This document shows, in pieces, positions 28,696 to 37,385 of a stretch of 64,000 nt of DNA. The notes under the pieces are model-generated. The model did not search any database. It worked only from the letters and a program-made list of their open reading frames with translations, and was not told the DNA's origin. The stretch's first letter is position 1. Each line of letters begins with the position of its first letter. Source of the stretch: Izhakiella capsodis. Lineage in GTDB: Bacteria > Pseudomonadota > Gammaproteobacteria > Enterobacterales > Enterobacteriaceae. The DNA lies in the NCBI RefSeq assembly GCF_900115045.1, contig NZ_FOVC01000003.1:1-64000 (forward strand). The letters are read 5' to 3'. A program made the translations under genes and the position numbers.

Positions 28696-28722
28696 AAAAA
28701 AGAACCGCCAGTCGGCGGTCCT
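28696..28722 (-). terminator. Intrinsic terminator after tsf
   Basis: On the minus strand ACCGCC (28719-28714) pairs with GGCGGT (28709-28704) around a 4-base loop. The stem extends by a G-U and a G-C pair and is followed by TTTTTT. It ends most rpsB-tsf transcription before pyrH. Confidence 0.82.
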
Positions 28723-28736
28723 TTTATTTCAGTCGA

Positions 28737-29588
28737 TCAAGACTGCCTGGACATTGCTGCGACTTCAGCAGCAAAATCACTCTCTGCTTTTTCGATGCCT
28801 TCCCCCACTTCGAAGCGGATAAAGTTGACGACTTCTGCGCCCTTCTCTTTCAGCACCTGACCCACAGTTTTGCTTGGATCGATAACAAAATTTTGTCCGG
28901 TGAGAGAAACTTCGCCGGTAAATTTCTTCATGCGGCCTTCAACCATTTTCTCTGCGATTTCGCGCGGTTTACCAGATTGCATGGCGATTTCCAGCTGGAT
29001 CTGATGCTCACGCTCAACCACTTCAGCTGAAACATCTTCTGGCTTAACATATTCCGGCTTGCTGGCGGCAATATGCATCGCGATCTGCTTAATCAGCTCC
29101 TCATCACCACCTTTAGCGGAAACCAGAACGCCGATACGGACACCGTGCAGATAGCTACCGAGCAGATCGCCCTTTAGAACCGATACGCGGCGAATATTGA
29201 TGTTCTCACCAATTTTCGCGACCAGCGCCACGCGCTTCTCTTCGAATTTCGCTTTCAGCGCTTCAACATCTGTGATGTGTTCAGCAACAGCAGCGGCCAG
29301 CACTTCGTCAGCAAATGCCTGAAAACCAGCATCTTTCGCGACAAAGTCGGTCTGGCAGTTAACTTCCAGAATAACACCGTAGTTACCATCGATCTTTGTT
29401 TTAATAACGCCATCTGCAGCCACATTGCCGGATTTTTTAGCGGCTTTAGCCTGGCCAGACTTACGCATGTTATCAATGGCCAGCTCAATGTCGCCATTGG
29501 CTTCGCCAAGCGCTTTTTTACAATCCATCATGCCAGCGCCAGTGCGCTCGCGCAGTTCTTTTACCAGAGCAGCGGTAATTTCAGCCAT
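28737..29588 (-). CDS. tsf: Elongation factor Ts
   Basis: EF-Ts is the guanine nucleotide exchange factor for EF-Tu. The 283 residues include the N-terminal EF-Tu-contacting signature VKELRERTGAGMMDCKKAL, the TDFVAKD motif that inserts into EF-Tu, and a coiled-coil dimerisation segment near residue 190. It is co-transcribed with rpsB. Confidence 0.99.
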   Translation of the reverse strand: MAEITAALVKELRERTGAGMMDCKKALGEANGDIELAIDNMRKSGQAKAAKKSGNVAADGVIKTKIDGNYGVILEVNCQTDFVAKDAGFQAFADEVLAAAVAEHITDVEALKAKFEEKRVALVAKIGENINIRRVSVLKGDLLGSYLHGVRIGVLVSAKGGDEELIKQIAMHIAASKPEYVKPEDVSAEVVEREHQIQLEIAMQSGKPREIAEKMVEGRMKKFTGEVSLTGQNFVIDPSKTVGQVLKEKGAEVVNFIRFEVGEGIEKAESDFAAEVAAMSRQS

Positions 29589-29703
29589 TCTTTAATCCTC
29601 GGTTAGCGTAATTTCTGCCATACAGTCAAATAGACGTGCTGGCAGGAACCTGATATCGGGAAATTTTCTACCCTGCCGGGCGCTTATGTCCAGGCAAAAC
29701 AGA

Positions 29704-29733
29704 GATAAAAATAAAGGGGCCAGTGCAGGCCCC
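29704..29733 (-). terminator. Attenuator/terminator between rpsB and tsf
   Basis: On the minus strand GGGGCC (29733-29728) pairs with GGCCCC (29721-29716) around 6 bases, followed by TTTATTTTTAT. It lies about 40 bases after the rpsB stop. In E. coli a partial terminator at this place lowers tsf relative to rpsB expression. Confidence 0.82.
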
Positions 29734-29774
29734 TTCTCGATCGTTTAAGGGCTCTGAGCCAGAGCAAGCCTTAA

Positions 29775-30500
29775 TTACTCAGCAGCAGCGAAGCTCTCTT
29801 CTGCCTGCTCAGCCAGGTCCTGAGAACGGCCTTCGCGGACGGTAGTCGCAACAGCGGTCAGGTACAGGCTTACAGCACGGATGGCGTCATCATTACCCGG
29901 GATAACAAAATCGACACCGTCCGGATCGGAGTTAGTATCAACAATAGCAAATACCGGAATGCCCAGGTTATTCGCTTCTTTGATAGCGATATGCTCATGA
30001 TCCGCATCGACAACAAACAGCGCATCCGGTAAACCGCCCATGTCTTTAATACCGCCCAGGCTGTTTTCCAGCTTGGCCAGCTCGCGAGCGCGCATCAGCG
30101 CTTCTTTTTTGGTCAGTTTATCGAAAGTGCCGTCCTGAGACTGCGTCTCCAGATCTTTCAAACGTTTAATTGACTGACGAACCGTTTTCCAGTTGGTCAG
30201 CATGCCACCCAACCAGCGGTGGTTCACGAAGAACTGATCGCAGCTCAGCGCCGCGTCTTTTACCGCTTCACTTGCAGCACGCTTAGTACCAACAAATAGG
30301 ATGCGACCCTTACGGCCAGCGATTTTATTCAGCTCCGCCAGCGCGTCGTTGAACATTGGCACGGTTTTTTCAAGGTTGATGATGTGAACTTTATTACGAG
30401 CGCCGAAGATGAAAGGCTTCATTTTCGGGTTCCAGTAACGGGTCTGGTGACCAAAGTGTACGCCAGCCTTGAGCATGTCGCGCATGGAAACAGTTGCCAT
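29775..30500 (-). CDS. rpsB: 30S ribosomal protein S2
   Basis: S2 is assembled late into the 30S subunit at the head-body junction. It has 241 residues from ATG 30500 (MATVSMRDMLKAGVHFGHQTRYWNPK begins the family consensus; only the first part is quoted here in spirit, with VSMRDMLKAGVHFGHQ as the anchor). The open frame extends upstream to 30623, but those codons are the structured mRNA leader, and GAGGTAA precedes ATG 30500. The first gene of rpsB-tsf. Confidence 0.98.
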   Translation of the reverse strand: MATVSMRDMLKAGVHFGHQTRYWNPKMKPFIFGARNKVHIINLEKTVPMFNDALAELNKIAGRKGRILFVGTKRAASEAVKDAALSCDQFFVNHRWLGGMLTNWKTVRQSIKRLKDLETQSQDGTFDKLTKKEALMRARELAKLENSLGGIKDMGGLPDALFVVDADHEHIAIKEANNLGIPVFAIVDTNSDPDGVDFVIPGNDDAIRAVSLYLTAVATTVREGRSQDLAEQAEESFAAAE

Positions 30501-30526
30501 GATTACCTCTAAATAAATTTGTCTGG

Positions 30527-30662
30527 GGTTGAGCCTCCATGTATCCCATGCAACCGACCTTCGCGCCCTTTCAGACGGTAAGGCACCCCGGTGCACGTGT
30601 CGATACATGTGTGTTTTAGACACATAATGAGATTTATGCGTTTCCCGGTCAGCCTGAGGCGA
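30527..30662 (-). ncRNA. tff: T44 (tff) RNA / S2-responsive rpsB leader
   Basis: The leader between the rpsB promoter and the S2 start keeps the inverted repeat CATGTATC (30538-30545) and GATACATG (30602-30609) and a GGGGTGCC segment, as in the E. coli T44/tff RNA, which maps to the same place. The leader is known to mediate repression of rpsB-tsf by excess S2. The ends given here are transferred from the E. coli spacing and are approximate. Confidence 0.75.
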
Positions 30663-30682
30663 ACAGAGATTCGTCGGCGCGC

Positions 30683-30712
30683 TTTATACCACAAACACCA
30701 CATCGAAGCCAA
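30683..30712 (-). promoter_or_regulatory. rpsB promoter
   Basis: On the minus strand TTGGCT (30712-30707), an 18-bp spacer and TATAAA (30688-30683) are followed by a GC-rich discriminator (GCGCGCC), typical of stringently regulated ribosomal promoters. Transcription would start near 30675. Confidence 0.7.
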
Positions 30713-30845
30713 CATTTCCTGGATGATGAGGTGTAAAAGACTGCACGCCAGGAGTCAATCGGCAATTGGCAGCGCCGAAGCTGCCTGTTAACATTAGTCA
30801 TTATTATCATTGTCAAGAATGACGACATCTGCGGACAAAAAATTA

Positions 30846-31640
30846 ATGGCGATTACGATCAAAACCCCAGAAGATATCGAAAAAATGCGCGTCGCTGGCC
30901 GTCTGGCCGCCGAAGTGCTCGAAATGATTGAACCTTTTGTTCAACCCGGCGTGTCCACTGGCGAACTTGATCGTCTCTGTCATCAGCATATTACGGAAAA
31001 ACAGCAGGCTATTTCAGCCTGTCTTGGCTATCACGGCTTTCCAAAATCAGTCTGTATCTCCGTCAATGACGTGGTTTGCCACGGCATTCCCAGCGACGAG
31101 AAAATGCTGAAAGAGGGGGATATCGTCAATATTGATGTCACCGTCATAAAAGATGAATTCCACGGCGATACCTCCAAAATGTTTATAGTCGGTAAACCGA
31201 CGATCCTGGGTGAACGCCTCTGCCGTGTTACCCAGGAGAGCCTTTATCTGGCGCTACGGTTGGTACGTCCGGGCATTCGTCTGCACGAGCTGGGGCGGGC
31301 GATTCAAAAATTCGTTGAAGCACAGGATTTTTCTGTGGTGCGTGAATACTGTGGTCATGGTATCGGCAAGGGGTTTCATGAGGAGCCGCAGGTTTTACAC
31401 TACGATGCTGATGACGGCGGCGTCATTCTGCAGGCTGGCATGGCATTTACCATCGAACCGATGGTAAATGCCGGAGACTTCCGTATTCGCAACATGAAAG
31501 ACGGCTGGACGGTAAAAACAAAAGATCGCAGCCTGTCGGCACAGTACGAGCATACGATTGTCGTCACCGAAACAGGTTGTGAAATCATGACGTTGCGTAA
31601 AGACGATACCATTGAGCGCGTACTCATCGCCAGCCAATAA
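30846..31640 (+). CDS. map: Methionine aminopeptidase, type I
   Basis: Map removes the initiator methionine from nascent proteins; it is essential. The protein has 264 residues from ATG 30846 (MAITIKTPEDIEKMRVAGRL), the E. coli length. An in-frame upstream start at 30810 adds 12 atypical residues and is rejected. All five metal ligands keep E. coli numbering: D97, D108, H171, E204 and E235. The gene is divergent from rpsB, across the T44 region. Confidence 0.98.
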   Translation: MAITIKTPEDIEKMRVAGRLAAEVLEMIEPFVQPGVSTGELDRLCHQHITEKQQAISACLGYHGFPKSVCISVNDVVCHGIPSDEKMLKEGDIVNIDVTVIKDEFHGDTSKMFIVGKPTILGERLCRVTQESLYLALRLVRPGIRLHELGRAIQKFVEAQDFSVVREYCGHGIGKGFHEEPQVLHYDADDGGVILQAGMAFTIEPMVNAGDFRIRNMKDGWTVKTKDRSLSAQYEHTIVVTETGCEIMTLRKDDTIERVLIASQ

Positions 31641-31822
31641 GTACGGCGTACGGACTGTCAGGCCTGAGCGGCTTTTGTTATTCTGAAAAAAGTTCGGCAT
31701 GAGCAACAGCGATGCCGACAAAAGTGCGACTCGGTTATCGGCATCAATGATCTATTCGCCATTGTACTGACCGGTTTTTAGGCACCCAGACAGACCAGTG
31801 AATCCACCGGAGTTGCGCCGTT

Positions 31823-34480
31823 ATGAGTATCAAGCAAACTGAACCAGGTTGCATGAACGCCTTTATCTCTGCGCCGCTGGACTGGCATGACGACGTACTC
31901 ACGCGCGATCGACTCAGGCTGCAACTGGAACTTTTTCAACAGCAGCTGGCCTTGGCCTTTGATGCCGGTGTGGATGTCAAAACGCTGATTGGTGCCCGCA
32001 CGCTGTTTATTGATCATCTGCTGCGTCGTCTGTGGCGTTTTCTTGGGTTTGAAAATGACCAGAACGTTGCGCTGGTCGCAGTGGGTGGCTACGGGCGTGG
32101 CGAACTGCACCCACTCTCCGATATTGATTTACTGATCCTTAGCCGTGCCCCCTTAGACGGCAGTGCAGCGCAGCGCAGCAGCGAGCTAATTACGCTGCTT
32201 TGGGATCTCAAACTGGAAGTTGGCCACAGCGTGCGCAGCCTGGAAGAGTGCCTGCTGGAGGGCCTGTCCGATTTAACAGTGGCAACCAACCTTATTGAGT
32301 CACGTATGCTTACCGGCGACGTGGCGCTGTATCTTGAACTGCAAAAACACGTATTCAGTGATGGTTTCTGGCCTTCTCCGCATTTTTTTGCCGCTAAATT
32401 CGCTGAGCAGCAGGAGCGACATCAACGCTATCACGGTACCAGCTATAACCTGGAGCCCGATATCAAAAGCAGTCCCGGTGGCCTGCGCGATATTCACACC
32501 CTGCTTTGGGTCGCGCGCCGACATTTTGGGGCCACCTCGCTTGATGAAATGGTCGGCTTCGGCTTTCTGACTGAAGCAGAACGCAACGAACTCAATGAAT
32601 GTCAGGATTTTCTCTGGCGTGTGCGTTTCGCCCTGCATCTTTTACTGTCGCGCTGTGATAATCGTCTGCTGTTTGATCGCCAGCTAAGCGTAGCGCAGCG
32701 GCTACGCTATTCAGGTGAGGGCAATCAGCCGATCGAGCGCATGATGAAGGATTTTTACCGCGTTATGCGCCGCGTGGGCGAACTAAATCAGATGCTGCTG
32801 CAGCTATTCGAAGAGGCCATTCTTGCGCTGAAACCGACCGAAAAACCGTACGCGCTGGATAACGAATTCCAGCTGCGAGGCAGCCTGATAGACCTGTCAG
32901 ATGAGACGCTATTTGAGCGCGATCCGGTGGCTATCATGGGCATGTTTCATATTATGGTGCGCAATGCCGACATTACCGGCATCTACTCGTCAACCCTACG
33001 TCAGCTTCGCTACGCGCGCCGCCATCTGACGCAGCCTTTGTGCAATTACTCCGAAGCCCGCAGACTGTTTATGGCCATTTTGCGCCATCCCGGCGCGGTC
33101 AGCCGCGCGCTGGTGCCGATGCACCGGCACAGCGTGCTATGGGCCTATATGCCGCAGTGGAGCAACATTGTCGGCCAGATGCAGTTCGATCTGTTTCACG
33201 CTTATACCGTCGACGAACATACCATTCGCGTGCTGCAAAAGCTGGAGAGTTTTTCACGCGAAGAAACCCGCCCGGCTCACCCACTTTGCGTTGAGCTCTG
33301 GACACGCCTTCCGCAGCTTGAACTACTGCTGATGGCGGCGCTGTTTCACGATATTGCTAAAGGGCGCGGCGGCGATCATTCGGTTCTTGGCGCCCAGGAC
33401 GCACAGGAGTTCGCCGAACTCCACGGCCTGAATCCACGTGAAGCACAGCTGGTTTCCTGGCTGGTGCGCCATCATCTGTTGATGTCTGTCACCGCACAGC
33501 GCCGTGATATTCAGGACCCCACGGTTATCCAGCACTTTGCCGAAACTATCGGTAACGAAAATCGCCTGCGCTATCTTATTTGCCTGACCGTCTCTGATAT
33601 TTGCGCCACAAATGGAACGCTGTGGAACAGCTGGAAACAAAGCCTGCTGCGGGAGTTATTCTTCGCCACAGAGAAGCAGCTGCGGCGTGGCATGGAGAAC
33701 AGCCCGGATTTACGCGAACGCGTACGCCACCATCGTTTGCAGGCATTGTCACTATTACGTATGGATAATATTGATGAGCAGGCATTGAGCCGTATCTGGA
33801 GCCGCTGCCGCGCCGATTATTTTTTACGTCACAGCCCCCATCAGCTAGCCTGGCACGCGCGGAGTCTGCTTCAGCACGAGCTGGACCAGCCGCTGGTTCT
33901 GGTCAGTCCACAAGCGACACGCGGCGGCACAGAAATTTTCATCTGGAGCCCGGACAAACCTTACCTGTTCGCCACCGTGGCAGGTGAGCTGGACAGGCGT
34001 AATCTTAGCGTCCATGACGCACAGATTTTCACCAGTCGCGATGGTATGGCGATGGACACGTTTATCGTACTGGAGCCTGATGGCAATCCACTGGCACCTG
34101 ACAGACATGTGCAAATCGCCCGGGATTTAGAACAGGCCATCACCCAAACTAACTGGCAGGCACCTCGTCCACGCAGGCCATACTCCCGTTTACGTCATTT
34201 CAATGTTGATACCCAGGTCAATTTTCTACCTACCCATACTGAGCGACGTACCTATCTGGAGCTGGTTGCGCTCGACCAGCCCGGTCTGCTGGCGCGTGTC
34301 GGTGAAGTATTTTCCGATTTGGGCATCTCGCTGCACGGAGCCCGCATCAGTACTATCGGCGAACGGGTTGAAGATTTATTTATCCTGGCCAACGCCGATC
34401 GGCGTGGGCTGGAGAGCAAATTATGCCAGACCCTGCGACAACGGTTGACAGAGGCCCTTAATCCAAACGATAAAGTGTGA
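31823..34480 (+). CDS. glnD: Bifunctional uridylyltransferase/uridylyl-removing enzyme GlnD
   Basis: GlnD senses glutamine and adds or removes UMP on PII proteins (GlnB, GlnK), setting nitrogen assimilation through GlnE and NtrB. The 885 residues contain the nucleotidyltransferase motif GGYGRGELHPLSDID (88-102), the HD hydrolase domain with ALFHDIAKGRGGDH in mid-protein and two C-terminal ACT domains. The first 30 residues are diverged from E. coli. It is followed by dapD in the same direction. Confidence 0.98.
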   Translation: MSIKQTEPGCMNAFISAPLDWHDDVLTRDRLRLQLELFQQQLALAFDAGVDVKTLIGARTLFIDHLLRRLWRFLGFENDQNVALVAVGGYGRGELHPLSDIDLLILSRAPLDGSAAQRSSELITLLWDLKLEVGHSVRSLEECLLEGLSDLTVATNLIESRMLTGDVALYLELQKHVFSDGFWPSPHFFAAKFAEQQERHQRYHGTSYNLEPDIKSSPGGLRDIHTLLWVARRHFGATSLDEMVGFGFLTEAERNELNECQDFLWRVRFALHLLLSRCDNRLLFDRQLSVAQRLRYSGEGNQPIERMMKDFYRVMRRVGELNQMLLQLFEEAILALKPTEKPYALDNEFQLRGSLIDLSDETLFERDPVAIMGMFHIMVRNADITGIYSSTLRQLRYARRHLTQPLCNYSEARRLFMAILRHPGAVSRALVPMHRHSVLWAYMPQWSNIVGQMQFDLFHAYTVDEHTIRVLQKLESFSREETRPAHPLCVELWTRLPQLELLLMAALFHDIAKGRGGDHSVLGAQDAQEFAELHGLNPREAQLVSWLVRHHLLMSVTAQRRDIQDPTVIQHFAETIGNENRLRYLICLTVSDICATNGTLWNSWKQSLLRELFFATEKQLRRGMENSPDLRERVRHHRLQALSLLRMDNIDEQALSRIWSRCRADYFLRHSPHQLAWHARSLLQHELDQPLVLVSPQATRGGTEIFIWSPDKPYLFATVAGELDRRNLSVHDAQIFTSRDGMAMDTFIVLEPDGNPLAPDRHVQIARDLEQAITQTNWQAPRPRRPYSRLRHFNVDTQVNFLPTHTERRTYLELVALDQPGLLARVGEVFSDLGISLHGARISTIGERVEDLFILANADRRGLESKLCQTLRQRLTEALNPNDKV

Positions 34481-34563
34481 TGGCGATTTGTTTTTTTAAT
34501 CGGTCACTGGCAGCCGGCTGCCTTAGTCGGTTACTGCAGTGATGACATTTCAGGAAGAGACCC

Positions 34564-35388
34564 ATGCAACAATTACAGAGTGTTATTGAGAGCGCCTTTG
34601 AGCGTCGCGCTGAAATTACGCCATCCAGCGTTGATACTGTCACCCGTGAAGCCGTTACCCAGACTCTGGCGCTGCTGGACAGCGGCACGCTGCGTGTTTG
34701 CGAAAAAATTAACGGCCAGTGGGTGACTCATCAGTGGCTGAAAAAAGCAGTTTTGCTCTCTTTTCGCATTCATGACAATCAGATGATTGAGGGCGCTGAA
34801 AGCCGTTTTTACGATAAAGTTCCTATGAAGTTCAGCAACTATGACGACGCTCGCTTCAAAAAAGAGGGCTTCCGCGTGGTGCCGCCCGCAGCGGTACGTC
34901 AGGGTGCATTCATTGCCAGAAACACCGTACTGATGCCATCATACGTCAATATCGGCGCCTTTGTCGATGAAGGTACGATGGTCGATACGTGGGCTACCGT
35001 TGGCTCATGTGCGCAAATCGGTAAAAACGTCCACCTTTCCGGCGGCGTTGGCATTGGCGGCGTACTGGAGCCATTACAGGCCAATCCGACGATCATTGAA
35101 GATAACTGCTTTATTGGCGCACGCTCAGAGATCGTTGAAGGAGTGATTGTAGAGGAAGGCGCGGTGATCTCAATGGGTGTTTATATTGGTCAGAGCACCA
35201 AAATTTACGACCGTGAAACCGGTGAAGTTCACTACGGACGCGTACCCGCGGGATCGGTAGTGGTATCCGGCAATCTGCCTTCTAAAGACGGCAGTTACAG
35301 CTTATATTGTGCAGTTATCGTTAAGAAGGTTGATGAAAAGACCCGTGGTAAAGTAGGCATTAACGAACTACTACGCAGTATTGATTAA
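34564..35388 (+). CDS. dapD: 2,3,4,5-tetrahydropyridine-2,6-dicarboxylate N-succinyltransferase
   Basis: DapD succinylates tetrahydrodipicolinate in the lysine/meso-diaminopimelate pathway. The 274-residue protein has an N-terminal helical domain and a left-handed beta helix with hexapeptide repeats (about 105-230). Asp141 falls in the region TMVDTWATVGSCAQIG and GGVGIGGVLEP is conserved. An imperfect inverted repeat at 35393-35424 (CCCTCTGC with GCAGAGGG) follows the gene but has no T run. Confidence 0.98.
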   Translation: MQQLQSVIESAFERRAEITPSSVDTVTREAVTQTLALLDSGTLRVCEKINGQWVTHQWLKKAVLLSFRIHDNQMIEGAESRFYDKVPMKFSNYDDARFKKEGFRVVPPAAVRQGAFIARNTVLMPSYVNIGAFVDEGTMVDTWATVGSCAQIGKNVHLSGGVGIGGVLEPLQANPTIIEDNCFIGARSEIVEGVIVEEGAVISMGVYIGQSTKIYDRETGEVHYGRVPAGSVVVSGNLPSKDGSYSLYCAVIVKKVDEKTRGKVGINELLRSID

Positions 35389-35619
35389 TCGTCCCCCTCT
35401 GCTGGCCAACGCTGGCAGAGGGACCTGCTCTGTAGATCCTGTCTGACAGCCCGCGCTTATTGTGACGGCAATTTATATCTGGCGTTTATTTTTCACTCAA
35501 TTCATAATGTGTATTCCCGAATCAAGCCGCGTAGTTTCACTGCTAACCAGAGAAGTACGTAGTCAAATAATATCAGTACACATAGCGCTGCATCCTGTTT
35601 TTTTATCTGGATATCTTTC

Positions 35620-36012
35620 ATGTACGACAGTCTAAAAAGCCAGGGTATCGCCAACCCTGATGACATTGACCGTTACAGCCTGCGTCAGGAAGCCAACAAC
35701 GATATTTTGAAAATTTACTTCCGTAAGGATAAAGATGAGTTCTTCGCCAAAAGCGTTAAGTTCAAATATCCACGTCAACGTAAAACCGTGGTTTCTGATG
35801 GCATTGGACAAGGCTATAAAGAAGTTCAGGAAATAAGCCCGAATCTGCGTTATGTTATCGATGAACTTGATCAGCTCTGCCTGCGCGATCAGATTGAAAT
35901 CGATCTCAAACGTAAGATACTCAATGACCTGCAACATCTGGAAAGCGTTGTCACTCACAAGATAAAAGAAATCGAAGCTGACCTGGAAAAACTGACCAGC
36001 AACGGTCGCTAA
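35620..36012 (+). CDS. yaeH: DUF3461 family protein YaeH
   Basis: A 130-residue conserved gammaproteobacterial protein of unknown function (E. coli YaeH, 128 residues). The N-terminus MYDSLKSQGIANPDDIDRYSLRQEANND and the C-terminal coiled-coil-like helix (HLESVVTHKIKEIEADLEKL) fit the family; only the first part of each is needed to recognise it. It stands alone 231 bases after dapD, in A-T-rich upstream DNA, and converges on cdaR. Confidence 0.9.
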   Translation: MYDSLKSQGIANPDDIDRYSLRQEANNDILKIYFRKDKDEFFAKSVKFKYPRQRKTVVSDGIGQGYKEVQEISPNLRYVIDELDQLCLRDQIEIDLKRKILNDLQHLESVVTHKIKEIEADLEKLTSNGR

Positions 36013-36040
36013 TGCTTTTTCCCCTACGCTGACTTGTTCT

Positions 36041-37198
36041 TTACGGCTGCTCATCGAGCTGCAACGCAACGTACAGTAGCAGCCGATCATCAAACTGGCT
36101 GAGGTTAAGACCGGTTAGCTCTGAGATGCGATTAAGGCGGTACTCCAGGGTATTACGGTGAATATAGAGTGCTTTAGCCGTCGCGGAAGAGTGAACGTTA
36201 TTGCTGAACCACGTCCGTAGCGTACGCCGCAACAAGCCGTTATTATCCATTGATTTCAGCTTCGCCAGCGGGCTGGCAAGCTCATTGGCCTGCCAACCGC
36301 CACGCAGACTGTCCAGCAGCACCGGCAGCATCAAATCCTGATAGAAATAGCTTCTCTGCTCCGGCATACGCTGCTTGCCCACCAGCATCGTGGTCTGCGC
36401 CGTGCGATAGGAGCGTGCGATGCTGCCCGGCCCGGTAAAATAATTTCCCAGCGCAATACGTATACGCAGGTTACCGCGCTCTTTCATGCGCGCCATCAGG
36501 CTCTCAACCCGCCTACGATGATCCCCGGCATCATAGCGACCGTGCGCATTGAGTGCCGGTTTGAGCACCACGACTTCGGTCAGCGAAACGATGGCGATGA
36601 GATTATCGCGATCTGGCGTCGTTAACAGCGTTTGCAGTTGTTGTAACTCCGCCATAGCACTGTCAACACCCAGCTGTCCGCTATCAACCTCCACAACCGC
36701 CGCCAGACGCGGCTGATTCAGATCGATACCAAGACGTTGTGCCCATTCGGTTAGCGTCGGCGGTGGCGTCTCACTGCGGATCAGATTAAGCACCAGCTCC
36801 TCCCGCAGACGGCTGTCCTGTGCCAGCATATGAAGCAATCGGGCTTGTTCCAGCATCATCTCGGCAGCCATGCACACCAGCTCGCCGTAGTGGCGCAAGC
36901 TCACAGGATCGCCGGTAAGGCCGATAACGCCAACGATCTCTCCGTCAATACGCATTGGCAGATTAATCCCCGGCCGCACGCCGTGCAGATGGCGCGCCAC
37001 ACCTTCGTCGATATGAACAATACGGCCCTGTGAAAGGGCTAACAGTGCGCCTTCATGCAGCTCGCCAATACGCTCACAATTACCGCTGCCAATAATCCGT
37101 CCATGTGCATCCATGACGTTAACATTGCTATCGATGATTTGCATGGTACGGGCGACAATATCCTGTGCCAGACGTGCGTCCAGGTGGTCAGTAGCCAT
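36041..37198 (-). CDS. cdaR: Sugar diacid utilisation regulator CdaR
   Basis: CdaR activates genes for glucarate, galactarate and glycerate use in E. coli. The 385 residues have an N-terminal diacid-recognition domain (LDARLAQDIVARTMQIIDSN), a middle GGDEF-like fold and a C-terminal PucR-type helix-turn-helix (TAKALYIHRNTLEYRLNRI). No gar or gud genes lie nearby, so its local targets are not visible. It converges on yaeH and follows degP, as in E. coli. Confidence 0.95.
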   Translation of the reverse strand: MATDHLDARLAQDIVARTMQIIDSNVNVMDAHGRIIGSGNCERIGELHEGALLALSQGRIVHIDEGVARHLHGVRPGINLPMRIDGEIVGVIGLTGDPVSLRHYGELVCMAAEMMLEQARLLHMLAQDSRLREELVLNLIRSETPPPTLTEWAQRLGIDLNQPRLAAVVEVDSGQLGVDSAMAELQQLQTLLTTPDRDNLIAIVSLTEVVVLKPALNAHGRYDAGDHRRRVESLMARMKERGNLRIRIALGNYFTGPGSIARSYRTAQTTMLVGKQRMPEQRSYFYQDLMLPVLLDSLRGGWQANELASPLAKLKSMDNNGLLRRTLRTWFSNNVHSSATAKALYIHRNTLEYRLNRISELTGLNLSQFDDRLLLYVALQLDEQP

Positions 37199-37342
37199 TG
37201 GTCGTTCCTGCCAGAATTAAGGGCCCCAGCACAAGCACGCGCTTCGCCTGTTAATAAGGCCTGATTATCAATCTGGTATTGTGCATTTGCATGAAGCGTC
37301 TGGCAATAAGCCAAGGGAAAGGAAAAGTGCAGCAGGAATGAT

Positions 37343-37378
37343 GAAAAGAAAAGGCGACCGAAAACGGAACCGGTCGCC
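37343..37378 (-). terminator. Intrinsic terminator after degP
   Basis: On the minus strand GGCGACCG (37378-37371) pairs perfectly with CGGTCGCC (37360-37353) around 10 bases, followed by TTTTCTTTTC. It begins 8 bases after the degP stop. Confidence 0.88.
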
Positions 37379-37385
37379 TCAGAAT

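Noticed and set aside
30501..30623. 41-codon N-terminal extension of rpsB
   Set aside because: This is the structured S2-responsive leader; the conserved S2 N-terminus and ribosome site point to ATG 30500.
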